A stretch of DNA of 64,000 nucleotides from Pedobacter nyackensis (GTDB taxonomy: Bacteria; Bacteroidota; Bacteroidia; Sphingobacteriales; Sphingobacteriaceae), in contig NZ_FWYB01000005.1 of assembly GCF_900176505.1 (NCBI RefSeq), forward strand, positions 186,001 to 250,000, written 5' to 3'. Under the pieces are notes generated by a model that did no database searches, was not told the origin of the DNA, and saw nothing but the letters and a program-made list of their open reading frames with translations. Each line of letters begins with the position of its first letter. Within the stretch, counting starts at the first letter, position 1. Of this stretch, positions 51,564 to 59,691 are shown in pieces. Made by a program: the position numbers and the translations under genes.

Positions 51564-52388
51564 ATGAAGCGAATATTAACAGCAGCACTTTTGGCAAGCG
51601 TACTTGGGCTTTGGGGACAAAGCGCATTTGCACAAACGGATACAGTAGAGACTAGCACCACTGATAAGAAAGCAAAGGGTTCTAAAACATTTTCAATGCG
51701 TGTTGGAATTGCTGGAAAAGAAATTAGCTGGAGAGATACGACTAAGCGTATAGAAGCTAGTAAAGGTAAGTTTATTGGAGGAATTACCTTTACCCGTATA
51801 GATTTAGGGTTTAGCAGGCTGATAGATAATGGTAGTTTTACTTTATCTCCCGAAAACGATTTTTTAGATTATAAGGGAGGTAAAACGAGTACTTTCTCTT
51901 TTGATATTGTGCAGTTTGGCTATCGTTTTAATCAGAATTTTAAAATTTATGTGGCGGGTGGTTTTGATTGGACGCATATTCGTTTACGTAAAGATATTAC
52001 CATTCAGGAGAATACGCCAGAACTTACCTATGTAACCGATGATGTACATTTTTCTAAGAACCGTTTCTCTAGCAGTTATGTTCACATCCCTTTAAACTTT
52101 GAATTGAGGACCTCTGAAAATAGTAATGGCAAACGGTTTTATTTTATAGCCGGACCTGAAGTTAGTTTTCTTTTAAACGGTAAGGTTAAACAAATTAGTG
52201 AAGAGCGTGGAAAACAAAAGTTTCGTGATGACTACAATTTTCAGGTTTTTAGATATGGTGGGTCGGTAAGATTTGGTTACAATGGTATTGGTTTATTTAC
52301 TAAGGTTTACTTTAATGATATGTTTGCCAGCAATCCTCAAAAAGGATTGACAAATATGTCATTCGGACTAACTTTTGGATTAAACTAA
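51564..52388 (+). CDS. Outer-membrane beta-barrel protein (porin-like)
   Basis: A 274-residue protein with a signal peptide MKRILTAALLASVLGLWGQSAFAQ. The mature chain alternates polar and aromatic residues in strands (FIGGITFTRIDLGFSRL, FSFDIVQFGYRFNQNFKIYVAGGFDWTHI, FYFIAGPEVSFLLNG, GGSVRFGYNGIGLFTKVYFNDMF) and ends FGLTFGLN, consistent with an eight-stranded OMP_b-brl barrel. It lies 8 nt after the putative anti-sigma gene, so it belongs to the same operon. Function unknown; probably an envelope-stress target. Confidence 0.75.
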   Translation: MKRILTAALLASVLGLWGQSAFAQTDTVETSTTDKKAKGSKTFSMRVGIAGKEISWRDTTKRIEASKGKFIGGITFTRIDLGFSRLIDNGSFTLSPENDFLDYKGGKTSTFSFDIVQFGYRFNQNFKIYVAGGFDWTHIRLRKDITIQENTPELTYVTDDVHFSKNRFSSSYVHIPLNFELRTSENSNGKRFYFIAGPEVSFLLNGKVKQISEERGKQKFRDDYNFQVFRYGGSVRFGYNGIGLFTKVYFNDMFASNPQKGLTNMSFGLTFGLN

Positions 52389-52403
52389 ACCTCATTTTTC
52401 TTT

Positions 52404-52411
52404 TATCTTTG
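52404..52411 (+). promoter_or_regulatory. -7 element directly before the ABC ATPase start
   Basis: TATCTTTG is an exact TAnnTTTG and lies only 5 nt before the GTG at 52417, so a transcript from here would be nearly leaderless. Confidence 0.5.
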
Positions 52412-52416
52412 CTGAT

Positions 52417-53409
52417 GTGGAAGAATCAATCATATCTGTAAAGCACTTAACAAAGCAACATCAAGCTGAACAAGCTTCTGGCGTTAGTGATGTTAGTTTT
52501 GACATCAAAAAAGGAAATGTTGTTGCTATTCTTGGCGAAAGTGGTAGCGGAAAATCGACCTTGCTAAAATGTATTTATGGCTTATTAAAGGTAGACAGTG
52601 GGGAGGTTACTTTTAAAGGGAAACGAATTTTGGGGCCCGATGAACAGTTGATACCTGGCCATAAGGAAATGAAAATGGTTACGCAGGACTTTTCGCTAAA
52701 CATCTACGCTAAGGTTTACGATAACATAGCTTCCATGCTCTCGAATACCAATGTGCAGGCCAAGCAGGAGAAGACTATGGAAATGATGCGTCATTTGCAC
52801 ATAGAACACCTGAAGGATAAGAAAATTACGCAATTGAGTGGCGGTGAACAGCAACGAGTAGCCATAGCCAGGGCAATGGTGAGTGATACTTCCGTTTTAT
52901 TGCTTGATGAGCCCTTTAGCCAGGTTGACGCCTTATTGAAAAATCAGTTACGTGCTGATATTAAAAGAATTGCTGCTGAAACAGGTGTTACGGTAATCAT
53001 GGTTTCTCATGATCCGGCTGATGGATTATTTCTCGCAGATGAATTACTCATTTTAAAAGACGGTAAACTGCTGCAAATAGGTAATCCGGCTTATGTTTAT
53101 AATCATCCTGAAGCTATTTATACCGCGCAGCTTTTGGGTAATGCCCTGGCACTAAATGCAGCTGATGCGGAGAAACTTGGTTTGGACATAAAAACTGGTA
53201 CAGCTGTTTTCTATCCTGAATGGGTAGAGCTGAAAAGCTCATGGAATAGCCGTCGCTTTGAAGTAAAGGATGTGTATTATAAAGGCTTTTACGAAGAACT
53301 GCTGTTGGAAAGGAATGGAGTAACCATCAGAGCGATCCAATTAAACAGAGGCGAGCATAAAAAGAACGATCATGTTCAAGCCAATATCACGCGTTTTTTA
53401 ACTTTGTAA
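52417..53409 (+). CDS. ABC transporter ATP-binding protein with C-terminal TOBE-like region (orphan)
   Basis: A 330-residue ATPase with a GTG start; no in-frame ATG precedes the Walker A motif. Walker A GESGSGKST (40-48), Q-loop TQDFSL, signature LSGGEQQRVAIARAM, Walker B VLLLDEPFSQVDAL and the switch His in MVSHDP are complete. Residues about 255-330 (FYPEWVELKSSWNSRRFEVKDVYYKGFYEELLLE) look like the TOBE-type regulatory domain of PotA/MalK/CysA ATPases. No permease or binding-protein gene is adjacent, so it must pair with components encoded elsewhere. Confidence 0.85.
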   Translation: MEESIISVKHLTKQHQAEQASGVSDVSFDIKKGNVVAILGESGSGKSTLLKCIYGLLKVDSGEVTFKGKRILGPDEQLIPGHKEMKMVTQDFSLNIYAKVYDNIASMLSNTNVQAKQEKTMEMMRHLHIEHLKDKKITQLSGGEQQRVAIARAMVSDTSVLLLDEPFSQVDALLKNQLRADIKRIAAETGVTVIMVSHDPADGLFLADELLILKDGKLLQIGNPAYVYNHPEAIYTAQLLGNALALNAADAEKLGLDIKTGTAVFYPEWVELKSSWNSRRFEVKDVYYKGFYEELLLERNGVTIRAIQLNRGEHKKNDHVQANITRFLTL

Positions 53410-53516
53410 AAGGGCAAAAAAGCAATTTTTAGAATCCCTTTTTTCATTTTCGTGTCACAACTTTGATTATATACTATATCCTGACTTTTTTACTTAAATA
53501 TTCAGAAGTTGAGTAT

Positions 53517-53524
53517 TAACTTTG
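53517..53524 (+). promoter_or_regulatory. -7 element for the DUF5686 gene
   Basis: TAACTTTG, exact TAnnTTTG, 47 nt upstream of the ATG at 53572. Confidence 0.5.
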
Positions 53525-53571
53525 TCGCGCTTAATCAGTTTAGGCGCTAACAAATTAAAGCAGGGTAGCAG

Positions 53572-56142
53572 ATGTATAAAAAACTTACTCATTCGATAAT
53601 AGTAAAGTCTATTTTTATGTTCATGATGACGTTGTATGGTTTTTCCGCTTTTGGGCAGAAGACCTCCGTTAAAGGAACTGTTATTGATGCGACCACGAAA
53701 GAAACTATTCCATATGCATCTTTTATCATTACCGGCAGTGGTAAAGGTGGAAAAACGGATGTCAATGGACAATATAACATTACCATTGAAGGTAATTATA
53801 CCCAGCTTAAATTTAGTTATATAGGTTATAAAAGTCAGCTGAGAACCGTTAAGCCTGGTATCGCTCAAACTATTAATGTTCAATTGCAATCAGAAGCGAT
53901 GCAGATGAATGAGGTTGTGATTAAGGCAGCGAAAAGACCTCCTTATCGCAATAAAAACAATCCCGCTGTAGAACTGATCCGTAATGTAATTGCCAATAAG
54001 TCGAAAAATCGTATGGAAAGCTATGATTATGTAGCTTATAAAAAGTATGAAAGGATGTTGTTTTCTATGAGCAACCTTTCAGATAAGTTTAAAAGTAAAA
54101 AGATATTCCGCAATTATCAGTTCCTGTTTCAGGAGCAGGATTCTACTAAAATTGGTGGAAAAAACCTATTGCCTGTTTTTCAACAGGAAAAGCTTTCAGA
54201 GAACTATTTCCGTAAAAATCCGGAGAAGATGAAAACAGTGGTTATTGCTGATAAACAGGTGAATTTTGATGAAAAGTTTGTGGATAATCAAGGTCTGAGT
54301 TCTTATTTCGACAGAATGTATCAGGATATTGATATTTACGACAACAATATTTCTGTAGTCAGCAACCTGTTATTAAGTCCGATAGCTGACGGAGCACCGA
54401 CCTTCTATAAATTCTTTATTACAGATACCATCAAAACTGAGCAGCCTCAATTGATTGAGCTTTCATTTACACCGAGAGGGAAAATGGACATGTTGTTTGA
54501 AGGTAAGCTATACGTAACGATGGATGGAAATTATGCTGTTCAAAACGCATACCTGACCGTTAATAAGTCTATTAATCTGAATTTCGTTCGTGGACTTGAA
54601 GCCAAGCTTGAATTTGAACAAAATCCTGATAAGCGTTATCATCTGAGCAAAAGTAATCTGATTGTTGATTTTGGAATCACTAAGAAAAGTGGGACAGGGT
54701 TTACAGGCGAGCGTACGGTCACTTTTAAGGATTATACAATTAATCAACCTCCCGTGGATAGCATATACAAGACTGCAGCTCCTTTGGTTGTAGTTCCCGA
54801 TGCTACTCAGAAATCCGATGAGTTTTGGGCTAGTAACCGTCCTGAAGCGCTTAGTTTGAGTAGTAATAGGGTGTACCATAACTTAGATACCTTGCAGACT
54901 ATTCCATCTTTTAAAAGAACTTTGGATATTGTTACCTTATTTTTTGCCGGATACAAGGATTTTGGGCCTTTTGAAATGGGTCCCGTAAATACTTTTTACA
55001 GTTTCAATAGTGTAGAGGGATTTCGTGCACGTTTGGGCGGTAGGACAACTACTGCGCTAAGTAAACGGTATTATTTCGAAACTTATGCGGCCTATGGTGT
55101 TGAAGATAAGAAATGGAAGTACTTTTTAAGTGGAACGTATTCTTTAAACAATAAGTCTATTTACGCTTTTCCGCAAAGTTATGTTCGTGCCAGTTTTCAG
55201 CGTGATACCAAGATTCCGGGACAAGAATTACAGTTTGTGCAGGAAGATAATTTCCTTTTATCGTTTAAAAGAGGAGAGAATAACATGATGCTGTATAATG
55301 ATTTTTACAGAGTGGATTATGTTCGTGAGTTTGAAAACCACTTTTCTTATACTGTAGGTTTGCGCAAATGGAGTCAAACACCGGCCGGATCCTTGTATTT
55401 TAATAATTCATCGGAGACTCTTTTTTCAAGAACCAATCAAATTAATACTTCTGAGATTAGTGTAAATTTAAGATATGCTCCGCATGAAAGATTTTATCAG
55501 GGGAAGGTTTATCGCACGCCCTTAGTTGACAAATACCCTATATTTAATCTTCGCTATACAGCAGGCTTAAAGGGTGTACTGGGTGGTGAATACAATTACC
55601 ATAATTTTATGGCGAGCGCCGATAAACGCTTTTATCTTTCGCAATTTGGTTATACCGATGTGACTTTAGAGGGTGGTTATAATGTAGGTAAACTGCCTTT
55701 CCCACTATTGTCAATTCATAGGGCCAACCAAACGTATGCATATCAGTTGCAATCTTATAACCTGATGAATTTCCTGGAATTTGTGAGCGATCATTATGCT
55801 AGTGTGAATATAGATCAGAATTTCAATGGGTTCTTTTTTAATAAAATCCCATTGATACAACACTTGAAATTAAGAGAGGTGATGTCGTTTAAAGCAATGT
55901 ACGGCGGCTTACGTAACGAAAATAATCCTAATAAAAACACTGATGCTATGCAATTCGTACGCAACACTGATGGGCAAACAATAACCCATGCCCTGGATAA
56001 TGGTCCTTATATTGAAGGAAGTGTTGGTGTCGGAAACATCTTTAAAATACTAAGGGTGGATGCTGTAAAACGTTTTAGCTATCTGGACAATCCCGGAGTT
56101 TCAGATTGGGGAATACGTGCGAGGGTAAAATTTGATTTTTAA
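53572..56142 (+). CDS. DUF5686 outer-membrane protein with carboxypeptidase-like regulatory domain
   Basis: An 856-residue protein with a signal peptide (to SAFGQ, about residue 29). Residues about 30-115 are a CarboxypepD_reg-like Ig domain (TSVKGTVIDATTKETIPYASFIITGSGKGGKTDVNGQYNI then LQSEAMQMNEVVIKA). The remainder follows the DUF5686 family: ELIRNVIANKSKNRMESYDYVAYKKYERM, then a beta-rich barrel region with many Tyr/Phe strands, ending in an aromatic (RVKFDF). DUF5686 proteins are common, uncharacterised outer-membrane proteins of Bacteroidota. No TonB plug is seen, so it is not a SusC. It forms its own transcription unit. Confidence 0.85.
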   Translation: MYKKLTHSIIVKSIFMFMMTLYGFSAFGQKTSVKGTVIDATTKETIPYASFIITGSGKGGKTDVNGQYNITIEGNYTQLKFSYIGYKSQLRTVKPGIAQTINVQLQSEAMQMNEVVIKAAKRPPYRNKNNPAVELIRNVIANKSKNRMESYDYVAYKKYERMLFSMSNLSDKFKSKKIFRNYQFLFQEQDSTKIGGKNLLPVFQQEKLSENYFRKNPEKMKTVVIADKQVNFDEKFVDNQGLSSYFDRMYQDIDIYDNNISVVSNLLLSPIADGAPTFYKFFITDTIKTEQPQLIELSFTPRGKMDMLFEGKLYVTMDGNYAVQNAYLTVNKSINLNFVRGLEAKLEFEQNPDKRYHLSKSNLIVDFGITKKSGTGFTGERTVTFKDYTINQPPVDSIYKTAAPLVVVPDATQKSDEFWASNRPEALSLSSNRVYHNLDTLQTIPSFKRTLDIVTLFFAGYKDFGPFEMGPVNTFYSFNSVEGFRARLGGRTTTALSKRYYFETYAAYGVEDKKWKYFLSGTYSLNNKSIYAFPQSYVRASFQRDTKIPGQELQFVQEDNFLLSFKRGENNMMLYNDFYRVDYVREFENHFSYTVGLRKWSQTPAGSLYFNNSSETLFSRTNQINTSEISVNLRYAPHERFYQGKVYRTPLVDKYPIFNLRYTAGLKGVLGGEYNYHNFMASADKRFYLSQFGYTDVTLEGGYNVGKLPFPLLSIHRANQTYAYQLQSYNLMNFLEFVSDHYASVNIDQNFNGFFFNKIPLIQHLKLREVMSFKAMYGGLRNENNPNKNTDAMQFVRNTDGQTITHALDNGPYIEGSVGVGNIFKILRVDAVKRFSYLDNPGVSDWGIRARVKFDF

Positions 56143-56171
56143 TTATTTTATGTTTCTGTGCATTTATTAAG

Positions 56172-56207
56172 TTAAATTAGGGTGTAAAATTTTCAACCCT
56201 AATTTAA
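56172..56207 (+). promoter_or_regulatory. 12-bp perfect inverted repeat immediately before the GNAT gene
   Basis: TTAAATTAGGGT (56172-56183) and ACCCTAATTTAA (56196-56207) flank a 12-nt loop; only 6 nt remain to the GNAT ATG at 56214. There is no T-tract after it. It could be an operator, or an mRNA hairpin close to the ribosome site. A role as terminator of the DUF5686 gene is less likely. Confidence 0.6.
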
Positions 56208-56213
56208 GCTACT

Positions 56214-56522
56214 ATGAATGAGGAATATCTGGACATGCCGTTGGTTAAGAATCAGGTGGGTATGCGTTTTGAATTAAAAATAGGTGATTATACCGCGTTT
56301 ATCGACTATAAAGAACATGGGGAAAAGATCTGGCTCATTCATACCGAAGCTCCTGAAGAATTGAAAGGCAAAGGCGCTGCAACAGCTATAATAGAAAAAG
56401 CACTGTCGTATATTAAAGACAATGGTTACAAACTTATTCCATTATGTCCGTTTGTAGCTGCTTATCTGAAAAGACATCCTGATTGGGAAAGGATTCTGGA
56501 TGAAAGTGCAAAACCTTTTTAG
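56214..56522 (+). CDS. Short GNAT-family N-acetyltransferase (YjdJ-type)
   Basis: A 102-residue protein of the compact COG2388 type. IWLIHTEAPEELKGKGAATAIIEKALSYIKDNGYKLIPLCPFVAAYLKRHPDW contains the acetyl-CoA loop (KGKGAA) and the C-terminal CPFVxxYLKRHP motif that mark this subgroup. Substrate unknown; these small proteins lack the N-terminal part of full GNATs. It is 6 nt before the NamZ-like gene, so co-transcribed, and a strong inverted repeat precedes it. Confidence 0.9.
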   Translation: MNEEYLDMPLVKNQVGMRFELKIGDYTAFIDYKEHGEKIWLIHTEAPEELKGKGAATAIIEKALSYIKDNGYKLIPLCPFVAAYLKRHPDWERILDESAKPF

Positions 56523-56528
56523 TTTCTA

Positions 56529-57689
56529 ATGGTCAGATTTGGTGCGGATGTTTTGATTGCTCAAAACCCCGACTGGAAGAAACAGCGGATTGCTTTAGTT
56601 ACCAATACTGCGGCAACAACAAACCAATACGAGCCTGTTAGCCTGGCGCTGTTAAAAGCGGGTTTTAATTTAGTCAAATTGTTCTCACCAGAACATGGAT
56701 TTAATGCCAAAGGTGCTGATGGAGTTAAAATGCAAGATGGGGTGGACCAGGCAACGCAGTTGCCTGTCATTAGTTTATATGGAGACCATTTTTCACCAAC
56801 GAAAACCGACTTGCAGGATGTTGATAGGATTATGTTTGACATCCCGGATGTGGGTGTTAGATTTTATACTTATTTATGGACTTTAACTTATGTTTTGCAG
56901 GCTAGTGCGGATTATAATAAACCATTAATCATTCTAGACAGACCTAATCCAATTTCAGGGAATTTGGAGCTCTGCGAAGGGCCGATGCTAAATGAACAAT
57001 ATTGTTCGTCTTTTATAGGCAGATGGAATATACCACTAAGACATAGCTGCACTTTAGCTGAACTTGCTCTTTTCTTTAATACGACAAAAAATATCAATGC
57101 CGATTTAACGGTTATACAATGTGAGAATTGGGATAGAAATAAATTCCAACCGGAATGGGATATGGATTTCCTGCCTACTTCACCAGCTATCAGGAATATT
57201 AACGCAGCCATGCTTTATCCCGGATTAGGTTTACTGGAAGCAACTAATATTAGCGAAGGGAGAGGCACCAGTATGCCATTTGAAATCGCTGCATCACCCT
57301 GGATGAATGATCTTGACTTCCTGGAAGAAGAGAAGCCGGATGGTGTCAGGTTAGAAAGTATAAGGCTTAAACCAAATGAGGGAAAGTATGCAAGCCAGGA
57401 TTGTTTAGGTGTACAGTTTACACTAAAAGAATATGATCATTTCAAATCAGTGTACCATGGACTGCTACTGATTAAGTTAATTAAAGATCATTATCCCGCA
57501 TACTTTAAATGGTCAACTTACCCTACAAACGTGAATCCTGAGGGTACTGGTCATCTTGATAAATTGTTAGGATTGCCCCAAAGTGAAGCTTTTTTTGAAT
57601 TGCCTGTGGCAAAATTTAAAGCCACTATGATCAAAGCTTGTGATGCCACTGAATGGCCGGGGATAATAAAGCCTTATTTGCTTTATTAA
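56529..57689 (+). CDS. DUF1343 protein, NamZ-like exo-beta-N-acetylmuramidase (GH171)
   Basis: A 386-residue protein. The conserved blocks are LFSPEHGFNAKGADG, IMFDIPDVGVRFYTYLWTLTYVLQA, IILDRPNPISG, GPML, NISEGRGTSMPFE and DCLGVQF, all diagnostic for DUF1343. Members from Bacillus and Tannerella are exo-N-acetylmuramidases in peptidoglycan recycling, releasing MurNAc from the non-reducing end. Unlike many secreted members there is no signal peptide at this start, so it may act in the cytoplasm on imported muropeptides. A GNAT gene precedes it by 6 nt. Confidence 0.85.
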   Translation: MVRFGADVLIAQNPDWKKQRIALVTNTAATTNQYEPVSLALLKAGFNLVKLFSPEHGFNAKGADGVKMQDGVDQATQLPVISLYGDHFSPTKTDLQDVDRIMFDIPDVGVRFYTYLWTLTYVLQASADYNKPLIILDRPNPISGNLELCEGPMLNEQYCSSFIGRWNIPLRHSCTLAELALFFNTTKNINADLTVIQCENWDRNKFQPEWDMDFLPTSPAIRNINAAMLYPGLGLLEATNISEGRGTSMPFEIAASPWMNDLDFLEEEKPDGVRLESIRLKPNEGKYASQDCLGVQFTLKEYDHFKSVYHGLLLIKLIKDHYPAYFKWSTYPTNVNPEGTGHLDKLLGLPQSEAFFELPVAKFKATMIKACDATEWPGIIKPYLLY

Positions 57690-57774
57690 TTTTAAACAAT
57701 ATATGGTGATGTAAACATTAAATAGATGTTAATTGATCTTACATATACAATTGTTTTTTACAACAGTTAAAAAG

Positions 57775-57810
57775 AAAAGGGTGGCTTCTTATTAAGAAAT
57801 CACCCTTTTT
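57775..57810. terminator. Bidirectional terminator between convergent genes
   Basis: AAAAGGGTG pairs with CACCCTTTT, with an inner TTCTT/AAGAA stem; the ends are A-rich on one strand and T-rich on the other, so it can serve both the NamZ-like gene and the minus-strand lipoprotein gene. Confidence 0.85.
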
Positions 57811-57831
57811 ATCAATTAAAAATCCCTAAAC

Positions 57832-58248
57832 CTAATCAGCATAAAGAGATGGAATCACAACAACTTTAGCCACAATCGCTCTTGTTGGTCTGATTGGTTG
57901 GACGTCCTGATTATCGGAACTCTGAATATCAATAGCTACACCTCCATTGAATAGTTCATAGCTATATGCATCAACATTAAATGTGTACGGGAGTTGTATA
58001 TAGCTGTTTGAATTTATAGGATGAGATAGGTACACTAAAACCCCTTCATCATCAACAGTAATCTGATCAATGGCATTGTGTCTCCATTCATAGGTGTAAG
58101 TTAGACCGTCTTGACTCAATACCCATTGATTAGGTTGGATCGTAAAATTGTACGTTCTGTTTGGAGTATCCTGGATAATAGTGTCCTTCTTGCACGATAC
58201 CAGGCCCAGCGTGGCTGTACATAAGAGTAAGATTATAAATTTTTTCAT
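57832..58248 (-). CDS. Small lipoprotein of unknown function
   Basis: With ATG at 58248 (the frame reaches 58266) it has 138 residues. The signal peptide MKKFIILLLCTATLGLVSC ends in a lipobox with Cys19. The mature part has strands and a polar character (NRTYNFTIQPNQWVLSQDGLTYTYEWRHNAIDQITVDDEG), common in uncharacterised Bacteroidota lipoproteins. It is a single-gene unit between convergent NamZ and ilvA, which reads in the same direction. No function can be assigned. Confidence 0.7.
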   Translation of the reverse strand: MKKFIILLLCTATLGLVSCKKDTIIQDTPNRTYNFTIQPNQWVLSQDGLTYTYEWRHNAIDQITVDDEGVLVYLSHPINSNSYIQLPYTFNVDAYSYELFNGGVAIDIQSSDNQDVQPIRPTRAIVAKVVVIPSLYAD

Positions 58249-58361
58249 GTGTTTGTGTGTTTGCAATATTATAGCAAATTTATTGCCACAATATAACGTT
58301 CTATATCTTTACTTATTTTGTAATTAAAATGTTATCCAGAATTTCATTCTATAAAATAAAA

Positions 58362-59609
58362 CTAAACCAAATATTCAAATAAAGTCTGGTCGTTATTGAG
58401 TTCAATAATCTCGAACTTATATTCCTTCATCCGCTCTACTAAGGATTCATAATCGGCACGGTTAGCCAATTCAATACCTACCAATGCAGGACCGCTTTCT
58501 TTATTGGTTTTTTTGATGAATTCAAAACGGGTAATATCATCTTGAGGTCCCAGAACATTATTCACAAATAATTTCAGTGCACCTGGTCTTTGTGGAAAAC
58601 GAACAATGAAATAGTGCTTCAAACCTTCATACAGCAAGGATTTCTCTTTGATCTCCTGCATGCGTTCAATATCGTTGTTCCCACCACTTATCACACAAAC
58701 TACCTTTTTGCCCTTTATTTTATCTTTATACGCATCAAGTACGGCTACTGATAATGCACCTGCCGGTTCAACAACAATGGCGTCCTCATTGTATAGTTTT
58801 AAGATGGTGGTACAAACTTTTCCTTCGGCAACCAATAACACATCATCCAAAACCTTTGTGCAGATCTCGTAAGTTAGCTTGCCTACACATTTTACAGAAG
58901 CGCCATCTACAAAACGATTGATTTCAGGTAAAGTAATCGGACCGCCATGCTCAAATGCTTTTAGCATAGAGGGAGCGCCCTCAGGCTCAACACCTGCAAG
59001 TAATATGCCTGGCTTTTCACCTTTTAAATAGCTACCAACGCCGGCCGAAAGTCCGCCACCGCCAATGGGCATAATTACAACCTCAACATCAGGTAAGTCT
59101 TCTAATATCTCTACGCCAACTGTGCCCTGACCTTCAATGATACTGTAATTATCAAATGGAGGGATAAAGGTCATGTTATGTTTTTGTGTATAAGCCAATG
59201 CTTCTTTAAGACAATCGTCAAAAGTATCACCTACTAAAACAAGCTCTACACTACCATTTCCAAACATTTCTGTTTGTTTTACCTTTTGTTTTGGGGTAAT
59301 CTCAGGCATAAATATTACTCCTTTTGTGCCTAGCTTATCGCAAGAAAAAGCAACGCCCTGAGCATGGTTACCCGCGCTTGCGCAAACAATCCCTCTGCTT
59401 AATTCTTCCTGGCTTAATTGGCTGATCATATTGTATGCACCACGTAGCTTGTAGGAACGTACAATTTGCAAATCTTCACGTTTCAGGTATATTTCGCAAT
59501 CGTATTTTTCAGAAAGCTTCGAATTGAAGATTAGTGGGGTATGTTTAACAACATTTTCCAATCGCTGCGATGCAGCTTTGGAATTTAGTTTAGAATTGAA
59601 GTCAGTCAT
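58362..59609 (-). CDS. ilvA: Threonine dehydratase (biosynthetic)
   Basis: A 415-residue PLP enzyme that makes 2-oxobutyrate for isoleucine. YLKREDLQIVRSYKLRGAYN carries the PLP Lys54; SAGNHAQGVAFSC, IMPIGGGGLSAGVGSYL (phosphate-binding Gly loop) and VVCVISGGNNDIER follow. The C-terminal region (about 330-415, HYFIVRFPQRPGALKLFVNNVLGPQDDITRFEF) is a single ACT-like regulatory domain, shorter than the E. coli enzyme's two. It is the last gene of the leu cluster; the hairpin at 59627-59655 lies just ahead of its start. Confidence 0.95.
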   Translation of the reverse strand: MTDFNSKLNSKAASQRLENVVKHTPLIFNSKLSEKYDCEIYLKREDLQIVRSYKLRGAYNMISQLSQEELSRGIVCASAGNHAQGVAFSCDKLGTKGVIFMPEITPKQKVKQTEMFGNGSVELVLVGDTFDDCLKEALAYTQKHNMTFIPPFDNYSIIEGQGTVGVEILEDLPDVEVVIMPIGGGGLSAGVGSYLKGEKPGILLAGVEPEGAPSMLKAFEHGGPITLPEINRFVDGASVKCVGKLTYEICTKVLDDVLLVAEGKVCTTILKLYNEDAIVVEPAGALSVAVLDAYKDKIKGKKVVCVISGGNNDIERMQEIKEKSLLYEGLKHYFIVRFPQRPGALKLFVNNVLGPQDDITRFEFIKKTNKESGPALVGIELANRADYESLVERMKEYKFEIIELNNDQTLFEYLV

Positions 59610-59626
59610 TTTTTTATGAAAAATAG

Positions 59627-59655
59627 AACCGCCACCCGAATAACAGATGGCGGTT
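59627..59655 (-). terminator. Hairpin between leuB and ilvA
   Basis: AACCGCCA pairs with TGGCGGTT around a 13-nt loop. Read on the minus strand it comes after leuB and is followed by CTATTTTT before the ilvA ATG (59609); on the plus strand a T6 run follows. It is either a leuB terminator that partly uncouples ilvA, or an attenuator. Confidence 0.6.
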
Positions 59656-59691
59656 TTTTCTGTTTACCCAAATATAGGGTAAAACAAAGAA

